A stretch of 64,000 nucleotides of DNA, from positions 2,542,001-2,606,000 of the forward strand of contig CAWBKX010000002.1 in assembly GCA_963789565.1 (NCBI GenBank), given 5' to 3'. The position numbers and the translations under genes were made by a program. A model generated the notes under the pieces. That model searched no databases. It was not told the DNA's origin and saw only the letters and a program-made list of their open reading frames with translations. The DNA comes from CALAGB01 sp963789565 (GTDB taxonomy: Bacteria > Chloroflexota > Chloroflexia > Thermomicrobiales > Thermomicrobiaceae). This document shows, one piece after another, positions 18,691 through 29,300 of this stretch; the first letter of the stretch is position 1; each line of letters opens with the position of its first letter.

Positions 18691-21600
18691 TCACGCGGTT
18701 AGGCCCGTTGAACCGGCGTTTGGCCGTTTTTGCGCGGTGCTGCTGAGCTGGAGTTCCAATTGCGCGACTTTCTCCAGCGTCGGCTTGGCTCCCAACGACT
18801 CGCAGATGGAACGCACGTCACTCAGCAGCGCCCACGCCTCGTCTGGTGCGCCCCGTGCCGCCTGCAGATTGGCGATCTCCAACTGAGTCAACGCCCGTTC
18901 AAACGGCGCCGCACAGGCATCGGCCAGACGCAGTGATTCTTGGAGATGCTCGTCGGCCTCCGCGAACTGCTGCGCTTCCGTCTCGAGCTGGCCCAGGAAT
19001 CGATGCACGGCGATCAAGGCCAGCGGCTGGCGCGGCTCGGAGGCGTGGACAAGGGCTTGGTTGGCCAACTCACGCGCCTTTGCCGGATCACCCTCGACAT
19101 GGTGATATTGTGCCCAGCCGAGCGCTCCATCAGCCTGGCCGAGCACTGCTCCAGACCACGCAAGCCAGCGATCGTGCGCGTTCAGCCAGGCACGGGCGGT
19201 CGGAAGGTCGTGCGTGTCGATGGCCAGCTCGGCAGCCAGAAGCTGTAGTGGCAGAGCGGTCGAGAAGTAGGCGGTGCCGGGTTCAGTCGCCGGGCCGGTC
19301 GGCAGCATTCGGCCGATGATGTGCCAGGCAAGGTCGGTCTCACCGCGCCAGATGGCGAGGGGAACGAGCCAGCGGGCGGCAAAGTTGTGGCCGATCCACG
19401 GAGAGTCCATGATGCCGATTGATATCTCCCACGCGGCCTGCCAGTCTCCCGCGAGCGTGAGGTCGCCTGCCGCATGCCTGTGAAGCGGCAACTCTAGCGC
19501 CGCGTCCCCCGACCTTTTCGCCGCCTCGTCTCCCAGAGCCGACAGTCGCCGGCGTCCCTCCAGATCGTCCGCGAAGTACGGAAGTTGGACCCATTCGAGC
19601 TCACACTGGCACGTAATCAACAGCAGGGTATGATGCTCGATCGACTGAAGGATCTCACGAGCCTGCTCCAGGGCATGCTGTGCCTGTTGCAGGTGACCAC
19701 GGAACGCCGCCGCGTTCGCCAATCCGGTGAGGCCATCGGCATACTGAGATTCTCCCTGTCCAACGCGCATTGACGGCAACGGCACATCGATAATCTGGCG
19801 TGCACCAAGATTGACCGCGTCGTCGAACCGCCCGGCCGAGGCCAGGACGGTAACCAGCCCGCCGGCGAATGCATCGGCGTCGATGCTTAGCATCGACCAC
19901 AACCGCGCCTGAACCGGTTTTGGCAGTGCCTCGTAGTCGGCGACGGCCTGCTCCATGGCCGCGATTGATTCGACAACGTCGCCGGTCCAGTAACGTATCA
20001 TCCCGGCGAAGTACTGGCAGCGCGCCGCCAGTGCCGGCTCGCCCGCTTCAAGCGCCAGCTGTCGCGCCTCACCCATCAGCTCGATGGTTTTCGAAGAGTC
20101 CAAAAATCGATGCAGGTATGCGATGTGACTGAGAAGCACGGCCCGCTCCGGTTTCGACGCCCCTTGTTCGGTCAGCATGGCCAAGGCGGCATCAAAGCGC
20201 TCGACCGCCGTCACCCAGACATAGGCGTTCTTGGCCCGTTCTCCTGCCTTGATCAGCCACTCCGCCGCACGCTGATCACCGGCCTGCTGGAAATGGTGGG
20301 CGACACTGTCGGGGTCGGGGGAGCCGGACCGCAACAATTGTTCGCCAACCTGCCGGTGAAGGGCTCGGCGACGCAGCGAGATCAGATCGGCGTACAGCGC
20401 TTCACGGATCAGGGCGTGGTGGAAGTGCCAGGCGTCGCCACCCGGTCGCTCCTCGACCAGTCCTGCCTCACGCCCCAGCTCCAGCGCCGCGATTAACGCG
20501 TCGTCGCCCGCGCCGGTGACCTGTTGCCAGAGATCGAGCGCGACCTCCTGGCCGATGACCGCGCCAACCTGCAGCAACGCTCGGGTCTCCTGCTTCAGAT
20601 GGTTGAGCCGTCCGTCAATTACCTGCCGTAGCAGCGGCGGGACGCGCATGTTGGTCAGATCACCGAGCTGCCAGCGGCCGTCCTCCTGCCGCAGTGCTCC
20701 ATCCTGCTCCAGAGTCCGCAGCAATTCCCCGGCATACAGGGGATTGCCCTCTCCATGAGCGGCGAGATAGGCGGCCAATCGGTTCTGATCGGCCGCAGGG
20801 AGGGAGTAGCGACCGGCGATGAATGCCACATGCCCAGCCCCGGCTAATCGGCCCACGTCAAGTCGTTCGGCACCCGCCTCACGGACGAGGAGGGGCAGGA
20901 CGTCGTAGAGGGGATGGCGCCGGTGCAGCTCATCGGACCGATAGGTGGCCACCAGCAGCAGGCGCAGACTGCTAGCCTGACGAGCCAGGATGCGGACTAG
21001 ATCACGGCTGGCCGAGTCGGCCCAGTGGAGATCGTCGAGCACCAGTACGAGCGGGCGTTGAGCAGCGACGGCGCAGAAGAACTCGACCAGGGCAGCGAAG
21101 AGGCTTTCTTGCGAACCGACTCGGGCCAGTTCCTCGGCATCGAACATGAAGGCAGGTACCGGCGGCAGTTCGCCACCGACCGACCTATAGCGCTGGAAGA
21201 TTTCAACCCAGGGGCCATACGGCGGGGTGACCGAGAGGTCGTAGGCATGGCCCCACAGGACCAGGACTCCCGCGTCCTCTGCCACAGCGCTCAGGTCCTC
21301 CACCAGCGTGGTCTTGCCGATGCCAGCCTCACCCCCGACCAGCACTGTGCCGCCTTTTCCCGACAGCATTTGGTCAAGCTGCTCCTGCAAGATCGCCTGC
21401 TCGCGCTCGCGTCCCACCAGCAGCGGGCGTTCGTGGACCGGCGCGGTCGGCATCTGGGCGGTCGGCAGGTGTACCGTGATGGCGTGGCGCGCCAATGCCT
21501 GCCCCACGTCTGCCAGCCACTCCCGCTCCGGCCGCTGCAGCAATTCGATCCACTGAGCGCCTTCCAGCCAGTAGGCGAGCTCGCCGGGGATGGTCACGGC

Positions 21601-21885
21601 ATCCAGCAGCAACGGCAGATACGGCCTCTCGTAGCGCCAGCCGAGCGCCAGCTCTTGCTTGACGTTACGCGAGGCGAGCGATGCCGGTGAGGCGAAGAGG
21701 AGGAGGGCGGCAGCGCCCTGAATGGCGTCATTGATGACCTGCGCGTAGTTCGCTCCGCCATGGATCCCCTCACGGTCAATCCAGACGTGCACCCCAGCCG
21801 CCTCCAGCCGCTCGACCAGCGGCAGCACGCGTTCCCGGTCGGTGCTGGCGTAGCTGATGAAGACGTAGGGAACGGCTGCGTTCAC
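18691..21885 (-). CDS. TIR-AAA_16-TPR protein, paralogue 1
   Basis: About 1,064 residues. The TIR domain (about 6-115) starts PYVFISYASTDRERV and has Glu78 in SRNVKQE, the place of the NADase glutamate. The NTPase has Walker A GGEAGIGKTT near 184-193 and Walker B LVLDDLHWAD. The C-terminal half is helical TPR-like repeats ending in the family tail LGAKPTLEKVAQLE. I start at GTG 21885, which has a GAGGA site and gives the same N-terminus as the paralogues; the frame is open to 21978. It is separated from the five-gene array by a PLP enzyme on the other strand. Its 21208-21559 DNA is identical to paralogue 3. Confidence 0.85.
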   Translation of the reverse strand: MNAAVPYVFISYASTDRERVLPLVERLEAAGVHVWIDREGIHGGANYAQVINDAIQGAAALLLFASPASLASRNVKQELALGWRYERPYLPLLLDAVTIPGELAYWLEGAQWIELLQRPEREWLADVGQALARHAITVHLPTAQMPTAPVHERPLLVGREREQAILQEQLDQMLSGKGGTVLVGGEAGIGKTTLVEDLSAVAEDAGVLVLWGHAYDLSVTPPYGPWVEIFQRYRSVGGELPPVPAFMFDAEELARVGSQESLFAALVEFFCAVAAQRPLVLVLDDLHWADSASRDLVRILARQASSLRLLLVATYRSDELHRRHPLYDVLPLLVREAGAERLDVGRLAGAGHVAFIAGRYSLPAADQNRLAAYLAAHGEGNPLYAGELLRTLEQDGALRQEDGRWQLGDLTNMRVPPLLRQVIDGRLNHLKQETRALLQVGAVIGQEVALDLWQQVTGAGDDALIAALELGREAGLVEERPGGDAWHFHHALIREALYADLISLRRRALHRQVGEQLLRSGSPDPDSVAHHFQQAGDQRAAEWLIKAGERAKNAYVWVTAVERFDAALAMLTEQGASKPERAVLLSHIAYLHRFLDSSKTIELMGEARQLALEAGEPALAARCQYFAGMIRYWTGDVVESIAAMEQAVADYEALPKPVQARLWSMLSIDADAFAGGLVTVLASAGRFDDAVNLGARQIIDVPLPSMRVGQGESQYADGLTGLANAAAFRGHLQQAQHALEQAREILQSIEHHTLLLITCQCELEWVQLPYFADDLEGRRRLSALGDEAAKRSGDAALELPLHRHAAGDLTLAGDWQAAWEISIGIMDSPWIGHNFAARWLVPLAIWRGETDLAWHIIGRMLPTGPATEPGTAYFSTALPLQLLAAELAIDTHDLPTARAWLNAHDRWLAWSGAVLGQADGALGWAQYHHVEGDPAKARELANQALVHASEPRQPLALIAVHRFLGQLETEAQQFAEADEHLQESLRLADACAAPFERALTQLEIANLQAARGAPDEAWALLSDVRSICESLGAKPTLEKVAQLELQLSSTAQKRPNAGSTGLTA
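21208..21559. repeat. 352-base tract identical to 28880-29231
   Basis: Read against 28880-29231 on the same strand I see no difference over 352 bases, whereas the flanks diverge at once. It covers the end of the TIR domain, the linker and Walker A. Such identity within otherwise diverged paralogues suggests recent gene conversion or unequal crossover. Confidence 0.8.
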
Positions 21886-22083
21886 GTTTTCCTCGTGTTG
21901 TGGCTCGATGGAGTCAATATGCGCAGCGTACGCCGCGCCCGAGCGGCTGACAAGGGGCCTGCTCGTGTGGACAGGCAATTCTGTCGCATGGCGTCGGCAG
22001 GGGCTACAGCGGCGGGCGCGTCCATGCTAACGTGGTTCCCATGTTTCTCGTCAGCACAGCTGGGATGGTGGAGGTGGAATCGG

Positions 22084-23205
22084 ATGGATGCAGGAGATCA
22101 ACTTTCGCAGGCGGAGCTTACCGAACGCGCCGAGCAGGCCTATCGCGAGTGCACCCGCTTCCTCACGTCACACGGCGTGCGCTCGCCGCGCGAGATCCTG
22201 CTGGAGCTGGCTGAAGCGGCCGATCCCGACATGGTCGCCGACCGCTACGGTAAAGGCGATCTGATCAACGGGTTCGAGACGCGGATCGCGGAGTTGCTGG
22301 GGAAAGATGCCGCGGTCTTTCTGCCGAGCGGTACGTTGGCGCAGCAGATTGCGCTGCGGGTATGGTCGGAACGCCGCGGAAGCCCCAATGTCGCCATGCA
22401 CCCTAGAAACCATCTCGATCTCCACGAGGGCTATGCCTATCAGCATCTGCACGGCCTGCGCGGGATCGCGGTCGGCAATCCTGATCGCCTGTTGACGCTC
22501 GACGATCTCCAGTCGGTCGCCGAGCCGCTCGCGGCGCTGCTGCTGGAGCTTCCGCAACGCGAGATCGGCGGTCAGTTGCCAATCTGGGACGACCTCGTCG
22601 CCCAGGTCGACTGGGCGCGTGATCGAGGCGCTGTCACCCATATGGACGGCGCCCGGCTTTGGGAATCCGGTCCGTACTACGGGCGGCCCTACGCCGAAAT
22701 CGCCGCGCCGTTCGATTCGGTCTACGTCTCGTTCTACAAGGGGCTTGGTGGGCTGACTGGAGCGGCGCTGGCCGGCCCTGCGGACGTGATCGCCGAGGCA
22801 CGCGTCTGGCAGCACCGGCAGGGTGGCCGGCTGTTGCAGCTGTTTCCCTACGTGTTATCGGCGCGGAGCGGACTCGAACAGAGGCTGGGACGCATGGCCG
22901 ACTATCACCGTCGCGCGGTTGAGATCGCGTCCGATCTCGCGGTCTTTCCCCAGATCGAGATCGTGCCGGACCCACCGCAGACGAACATGATGCACCTCTA
23001 TTTAAGGGGCGACCGTGACCGGCTGCTGACCGCCGCCATCGAGATTGCCGAGGAGACCGGCATCGGCGTGCTGCGCTCGCTGGCGCCCACGCCGATGCCC
23101 GGATATCAGAAGTGGGAGTTCACCGTCGGCGACGCCACGCTGGCGCTCAGCCGCGATGAGATCACGTCGACGATCGGGGCGCTACTGGAGCGGGCCGAGC
23201 GCTAG
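22084..23205 (+). CDS. Low-specificity threonine aldolase / beta-eliminating lyase (PLP)
   Basis: A 373-residue fold-type I PLP enzyme of the threonine aldolase family. Visible are the FLPSGTLAQQIALR segment near 79-92 (phosphate pocket), Asp188 in THMDGARLW (pyridine-nitrogen contact) and the Schiff-base Lys219 in SFYKGLGG. It would cleave beta-hydroxy amino acids to glycine and an aldehyde in the cytoplasm. The start at 22084 has a GGAGG site nine bases upstream. It lies on the plus strand inside the minus-strand TIR cluster, divergent from paralogue 1 and convergent with paralogue 2 (four-base overlap of stops). A role with the TIR genes is not evident. Confidence 0.85.
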   Translation: MDAGDQLSQAELTERAEQAYRECTRFLTSHGVRSPREILLELAEAADPDMVADRYGKGDLINGFETRIAELLGKDAAVFLPSGTLAQQIALRVWSERRGSPNVAMHPRNHLDLHEGYAYQHLHGLRGIAVGNPDRLLTLDDLQSVAEPLAALLLELPQREIGGQLPIWDDLVAQVDWARDRGAVTHMDGARLWESGPYYGRPYAEIAAPFDSVYVSFYKGLGGLTGAALAGPADVIAEARVWQHRQGGRLLQLFPYVLSARSGLEQRLGRMADYHRRAVEIASDLAVFPQIEIVPDPPQTNMMHLYLRGDRDRLLTAAIEIAEETGIGVLRSLAPTPMPGYQKWEFTVGDATLALSRDEITSTIGALLERAER

Positions 23206-26200
23206 ACCGGATCGGTCGTTATGATCTTCTGCTCCAGCGCAGCCACCCGTTCTAGCGTCGGCGTCGCCTTGAGCCGCGCGCACGTCTCGCGTGCTTCAGT
23301 GAGCAGGTCGCGGGCGGCGTCGACCTGACTGGTGGCGACCAGTTGCTGGGCCAGGGGGAGCTGGGTCAGGGCGAGCTCGAAGGGCGCCGCGCAGGCGTGG
23401 GCCAGCGCCAGCGAGGCGCGCAGCGGCTCCTCGGCTTCCGCGTGGCGGCCCAGCTCCAGCAGCAGCTCGCCGAGCCAGCGCTGGGCAGCCATCAGCGTCA
23501 GCGGTTGTCGCGGATCGCTGGCCTCGATGATGGCCTGCCTGACTCGCTCCTCGGCGCCCGGGAGATCGCCCCGCTCCCGCGCGATGATCGCCTCGGCCAG
23601 CACCAGCTCGCCGCGCCCCGCGACGCTGCTGGCCGACCACGGTTGCGCCGCGAGCCGCTCCAGCCAGCTCTCCGCCAGGTTCCAGTCCCTGGTGGAAGCC
23701 GCGACCTCCGCTTTCAGCCGGGCCATGCGCCGCAGGCCGTAGGGGGAGATCATCATGCCCCAGCTCTCAAAGTACAGCCGGTCGTGCGTGATCACCCTGT
23801 GCGGATCACCCCGCCGCCAGAGCATCTCCGCGCCCCAGATGCTGTCGGTTAGGGCAAACTCGCCCGCGTCCCGACCGTTCGTGTCGAAGCACCCGTCGTC
23901 CCAGCGCCCTTCAATGAGATCGAGCGCGGCCATGCCCGGGGAGTATTCAGCGTAATTGGAACCTCCCCACTGGCCCAGACGTAGGGCCAGCCGGCCTGCC
24001 TCTCGGGCCTGCTGGACGAGCAGACGCCGCTCCTGCACATGCTCGGTCAAGAACGGCAGGTAGAGCGCGGCCAGGCCCATCGTCGCCGCTCCGCTCGCCA
24101 TCGCCAGGTCACCGACCCGCTCGTAGGCAGCCAGCGCGCCTGCGAAGGACTCCTGAGCGGCAGCCGGCCATCCCACCGCGGCCTCGTCGACCGCCAGTCC
24201 CAGGTAGGCGTCGATCCAGCGGGTCCGGCTCGGAATCAGCACCGCGGCCGGATCGGGCGGGAGCGCCGCGATGAAGGCTTCAGCCTCGGCGATGACCTCG
24301 TGGGGATCGGCCACCCGGATATTCCACAGGATCACCATGCCGCGGTTGTCGTTGACCACGGCGGCTCCGGGTCGGTTGACCAGACCGGCGAGCGTGGCCC
24401 GCTCGGCGAGCGTGAGCTGGTCGAACAGGTCGGCACTGGTCTGCATCGCCTGGATGCCAGCCGGGGAGTCGTCTCCAACGGCCAATCCGATCGCCTGGTC
24501 GAACCGGCAGAGCGCGATGAGCGCCCGGTCGCCGGCCGCCTCGGCGTCCTTAAAGGCCTCTGCCAGGTACTGGCGGTACCGCTCTTGATCCACGTAGCGC
24601 AGCAAGAAGCTGATGCGATAGAACAGTCGGCCACGCGCTGCCGCATCCGCCTCGACGAAGGGCAGGGCCGCCTCGTAGCGTGCGACCGCGGTGCTCCAGG
24701 AGTAGCTGTACTCAGCGCGCTCGCCGGCCTGAACCAGCCAGGCGTAGGCGCGCTCGTCGCCGGCCTGCTGGAAGTGGTAGGCGACGGCGTCGGGATCGGG
24801 GCGGCGATCGGCGGCAAGCGTCTCGGCCAGGGCGCGGTGCCAGGCGCGGCGGCGCAGCGAGACAATGCCTTCGTAGAGCGTCTCACGGACCAGGGCGTGG
24901 CTGAAGCGGAAGCGCGCCCCACCGTCCACCTCCTCGACCAGCCGCGCCTCGCTGGCGTGCTCCAACGTCTCGGCCAGCATCTCGTCACTGGCGCCGCTGA
25001 CGGTCACCCACAGGTCGACCGGCACCTCGTGGCCGATGACCGCCGCCAGCTGCAAGAGCCGGCGCGCCTCGTCGTCCAGCCGCGCCAGGCGGCTGTCGAT
25101 CACCAGCCGCACCAGATTCGGCACCTGCACCCGCTCCAGCCGTTCGAGCCGCCAGCCGGTGCCGTCGTTGACCAGCGTGCCGGCCTCCTCCAATGCCCGC
25201 AGCAGCTCGGCGGTGAAGAAGGGGTTGCCCTCGGCGCTGCGCTGGAGATAGTCGCTCAGTGCCTGGCGCTCCGACTCAGCCAGCCCGTAGCGCGTCTTCA
25301 CCAGCGTGCGGGTCGCGTCCTCGTCGAGCCGAGCCAGCGCGAGCTGCCGCGCGCCGGCCTCGCGCACCAGCGCCGGCAGCAGCGCCGCGAGCGGATGCCG
25401 GCGGGTGACCTCGTCGTCACGATACGTGGCGACGATCAGGATGCGTGCGTCCCGCAGCGTCCGTCCGAGGAAGCGCAGCAGGTCGAGCGAGGCCTGGTCG
25501 GCCCAGTGGAGGTCGTCCAGCACCAGGAGCAGCGGCCGGGCGGCAGCCGCACGGCTGAAGGTCTCGGCCACCAGGTCGAAGAGCGCCGCCTGGCTGCCCA
25601 CTCGGGTGATGCCGTCGCGTTCGCGCAGCGCCGCCGGCAGATCTCCGAGCGTCTCCTCAGGCCAGCCGCGGATGATCTCCCGCCAGGGCCCATACGGAGG
25701 TGTGATGGTCAAGTCGTAGCAGCCGCCCAAGAGGGCGACGACGCCTCGCTCCTCGGCGCTCCAGCCGAGCCAGCTGGTGAGCGTGGTCTTGCCGATACCC
25801 GCCTCGCCGCCGAGCAGGACCAGGGCGCCCTGGCCGCCGAGCAACTCGTCCAGCCAGCCGGACAGCTGCGCTCGCTCCCGCTCTCGCCCGACAAGCTCCG
25901 TTGGCGCGGAAAAGAGGCGCCGCGCCAGACGCGTCGGCTGGGCCCGCGGCCGCTGTTCAGCCGGCTCGCCGAGCGCCCTCGCGGGGACCGGGGCGGCCAG
26001 GCCGAGGGCCCGCACCAATGCTTCCAGCGCGGCATCGCTGTTCAGTTCCGTCGCATCGATGTAGTTGAGCGAGACGTAGCGATGGGGGATGACGCAGGAG
26101 CGGTACTGCAGCAACAACAGCCGCTTGCCGTTCTGAATGGCCCAGTCCCACTCGTTCTTGACGTTGCGGCTCTCGACGGCGTCGGGTGAGAGGATGCCCA

Positions 26201-26381
26201 CCACGATCTCCGAGCTGACGAGCCCGCGATCGATCTCGTCCGGCCAGTAGGCGCCGGCCGGTATGTCGTACCGGTCCATCCAGGTGTGCCCGCCCGCGGC
26301 CACCAGCGACTCCCGCACCCACTGCGCAAAGGTCGCGTCGGCGCGCTGGTAGGAGATGAAGACCTGTGGCTGGGCGCTCAT
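23202..26381 (-). CDS. TIR-AAA_16-TPR protein, paralogue 2 (divergent TIR)
   Basis: 1,059 residues, the last gene of the five-gene array. The TIR domain is the most divergent of the set (VFISYQRADATFAQWV start, WMDRYDIPAG), yet keeps a Glu77 in SRNVKNE at the NADase position and follows with a different second half (LLLLQYRSCVIPHRY). Walker A GGEAGIGKTT is at 191-200 and Walker B is LVLDDLHWAD. The TPR-like half is Ala/Arg-rich and longer in parts than in the others. The ATG overlaps the stop of paralogue 3 by four bases (ATGA), indicating coupled translation. It may sense or signal differently from the rest. Confidence 0.85.
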   Translation of the reverse strand: MSAQPQVFISYQRADATFAQWVRESLVAAGGHTWMDRYDIPAGAYWPDEIDRGLVSSEIVVGILSPDAVESRNVKNEWDWAIQNGKRLLLLQYRSCVIPHRYVSLNYIDATELNSDAALEALVRALGLAAPVPARALGEPAEQRPRAQPTRLARRLFSAPTELVGRERERAQLSGWLDELLGGQGALVLLGGEAGIGKTTLTSWLGWSAEERGVVALLGGCYDLTITPPYGPWREIIRGWPEETLGDLPAALRERDGITRVGSQAALFDLVAETFSRAAAARPLLLVLDDLHWADQASLDLLRFLGRTLRDARILIVATYRDDEVTRRHPLAALLPALVREAGARQLALARLDEDATRTLVKTRYGLAESERQALSDYLQRSAEGNPFFTAELLRALEEAGTLVNDGTGWRLERLERVQVPNLVRLVIDSRLARLDDEARRLLQLAAVIGHEVPVDLWVTVSGASDEMLAETLEHASEARLVEEVDGGARFRFSHALVRETLYEGIVSLRRRAWHRALAETLAADRRPDPDAVAYHFQQAGDERAYAWLVQAGERAEYSYSWSTAVARYEAALPFVEADAAARGRLFYRISFLLRYVDQERYRQYLAEAFKDAEAAGDRALIALCRFDQAIGLAVGDDSPAGIQAMQTSADLFDQLTLAERATLAGLVNRPGAAVVNDNRGMVILWNIRVADPHEVIAEAEAFIAALPPDPAAVLIPSRTRWIDAYLGLAVDEAAVGWPAAAQESFAGALAAYERVGDLAMASGAATMGLAALYLPFLTEHVQERRLLVQQAREAGRLALRLGQWGGSNYAEYSPGMAALDLIEGRWDDGCFDTNGRDAGEFALTDSIWGAEMLWRRGDPHRVITHDRLYFESWGMMISPYGLRRMARLKAEVAASTRDWNLAESWLERLAAQPWSASSVAGRGELVLAEAIIARERGDLPGAEERVRQAIIEASDPRQPLTLMAAQRWLGELLLELGRHAEAEEPLRASLALAHACAAPFELALTQLPLAQQLVATSQVDAARDLLTEARETCARLKATPTLERVAALEQKIITTDPV

Positions 26382-29300
26382 CGGCTCGGCTGGCTCTCGC
26401 TCAACTGCCAGTCCAACTCCGCCACCCGTTCCAGCGTCGGCCTGGCGCCCAGCGAATCGCAGATATCCCGCACCTCGGTCAGCAGCGTGCGAGCCTCATC
26501 GCGCTGACCACGTGCTGCTCGGAGCTTAGCCATCTCCAGCAACGTCAGCGCACGTTCGAATGGAGCGGCACACGCCTCGGCGAGTTTCAGCGACTCTCCC
26601 AGATGGTCTTCAGCCGCATCGAATTGCGTGTCTTCAGTGTCCAGTTGACCGAGGAAGCGGTGGACGGCGATCAAGGCCAGAGGCTGACGGGGATCGTTCG
26701 CTTGGGCGAGCGCCTGCTCACCTGCGGTGCGGGCCTGGATGGTATCGCCGTCGGCGTGATGGTACTGTGCCCAGCCGAGTGCTCCTTCGGCCCGACCCAG
26801 CACTGCGCCGGACCACGCCAGCCAGCGGTCATGCGCCTCGAGCCAGGCACGAGCGGTCGGCAGGTCGTGGGCGTCGAGGGCCATTGCGGCGGCCAGGCGT
26901 TGCAGGGCGAGGGCCTCGACAATTGAGACCTCGCCCGGTTCGGTCGCCGGACCATTGGCGAGCACCGCCGTGATCGCGTGCTGAGCCGCAGCAACGTCAC
27001 CCCGAGCGTTTCCAAGCTGGGCGACGTAGTGCTGGACGTACTGGTGTTGAACCCAATTTTGGAGGCCATCGGAGGCCAGGACGACTTCCAAAGCCGCCCC
27101 CCATGCGCCTTCGATCCAGAGGAGCGGGAGCAGGTACAGCTGAATGTGCTGGATTCCGCCCCCACCCTTCGCTTCGCGCGCTGCGAGCAAGGCCTCATCC
27201 CCCAGCTTCTGTCGTTCATTCAGCTCCTCAGGAAAATACGGAATCTGGATGAGTTCGAGCTCTGTTCCGAGCAATTGCGCCAGTCGCCAATGATGCCCGA
27301 TGACGCGGTAGGCTACGCGAGCTTGATCAGCAAACCGGCGGGCGTCAGCTACCTGGCCAAGCAGTGCCGTGAGATTGGCCTGGCCTGAAAGGCCGTCGGC
27401 GTAGGGAGAGCCAGGCTGCCCGGGAAGGAGCTCCGGAACGGGCTCGGACCGAAACGTCTCGCCCCAGGCGTTTGCCTCCCGCAATCTCCCGACGTTTACC
27501 AACATCAGGATCAGCGAGCCGACCAGTGAGAGTTCGTATGCGGAAGCGCCGAAATGGACGCCGACCCAACTCCCCACTCGTTCCTCAAACGAGAGCTCCC
27601 TGAAGGCTTGAGCACTGTGGATTATCTGGGGCATTCCCGCGCGGACGTCGCCCGTATTGAAGCGAGAGAGGCCCGCGAGGAAGGAAATGAGGATCGCCAC
27701 TCCTGCTTCCGACGTCTCTGTCGCAAGCTTCGCGGCCTCCTCCAACAGGGCTACGGCTCTACGCGGATCGGCATAGCGCATGACCAGCGCGATGCGCATC
27801 GTTATGCCTACCCGCTCCAGAACCGGGGCCTGTTGCTCGGTCAGCCTGGCCAGGGCCGCGTCCCAGCGCTCGGCGGCGGTCGCCCAGACGTAGGCACGCC
27901 GCGCCCGCTCGCCGGCCGTGATCAGCCACTCCACCGCCCGTTCGTCGCTGGCTTGTTGGTAGTGGTAAGCCACCTGGTCCGGATCCGGCGCGCGGGTCGC
28001 GGCCAGTGTCTCGGCCGTTTTGCGGTGCCAGAGCCGCCGGCGCAACGGCAGCACGTTTTCGTAGAGCGCCTCGCGCAGCAGGGCGTGCTGGAACCGGGCT
28101 CCGCTGCCGTCGGAGAGCGCCACTAGCACTGCGGCGTGTGCGGCCGACTCGACCGCTTCGAGGAGAGCGCCCTCATCCACGCCTGCCACCGTGGCCCACA
28201 CATCGAAAGCCACGTCTTGTCCGATGATCGCCGCCACATCCAGCAACTCGCGCGTCGTCTCCGGCAGCCGTGCCAGGCGCCCTTCGATGACTTGTCGCAG
28301 CATCGGTGGCACGCGCACTTGCTCCAGGTCACCCAGCTGCCAGCCGTCCTCGCCCTCGAACAGCGCCCCGGCGTCCTCCAGAGTGCGCAACAATTCGCCG
28401 GCATAGAGGGGATTGCCTTCGGCATGATCTTCCAGATACTGCTCCAGTCGGTCCCGGTCAATGTCAGCCAGGGCATAGTGCTGCTGGATCAGGGCACGGT
28501 GCCCTCCCTTATCGAGGGGGCGGACCTCCAGTCGTTCAGCGCCCGCCTCGCGCACGAGCAGTGGAAGGAGGGTGTAGAGCGGATGGCGGCGATGGAGCTC
28601 ATCGGTCCGATACGTGGCCACCAGAAGAAGTCGCTGGTTGACGACCTGGCGAGCCAGGAAACGGGCGAAATCGAGGCTGGCCTGGTCGAACCAGTGGAAG
28701 TCGTCCAGGACGAGCATGAGCGGGCGCTCGGCAGCGACGGCCCGGAGAAACTCCGCCACCTGAACAAAGAGGGCATCCTGCGAACCCACCTTCGTCAATT
28801 CGTCCGCATCGAAGATGAACAGCGGCAGCGGCGGCAGTGACGCGTCATCGACCGCGCGATACTGCCGCCAAATCTCCAGCCAGGGGCCATACGGCGGGGT
28901 GACCGAGAGGTCGTAGGCATGGCCCCACAGGACCAGGACTCCCGCGTCCTCTGCCACAGCGCTCAGGTCCTCCACCAGCGTGGTCTTGCCGATGCCAGCC
29001 TCACCCCCGACCAGCACTGTGCCGCCTTTTCCCGACAGCATTTGGTCAAGCTGCTCCTGCAAGATCGCCTGCTCGCGCTCGCGTCCCACCAGCAGCGGGC
29101 GTTCGTGGACCGGCGCGGTCGGCATCTGGGCGGTCGGCAGGTGTACCGTGATGGCGTGGCGCGCCAATGCCTGCCCCACGTCTGCCAGCCACTCCCGCTC
29201 CGGCCGCTGCAGCAATTCGATCCACTGAGCGGCTTCGAGCCAATAGGCCACCTCATCGGGCACCGTGACTGGATCCAGCAAGAGGGGCAGGTACGCCTTC

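Noticed and set aside
24039..26189. A 716-codon plus-strand open frame
   Set aside because: It lies wholly antisense to TIR paralogue 2, is rich in Arg/Gln/Gly with no domain, and is the expected shadow of GC-rich coding DNA.
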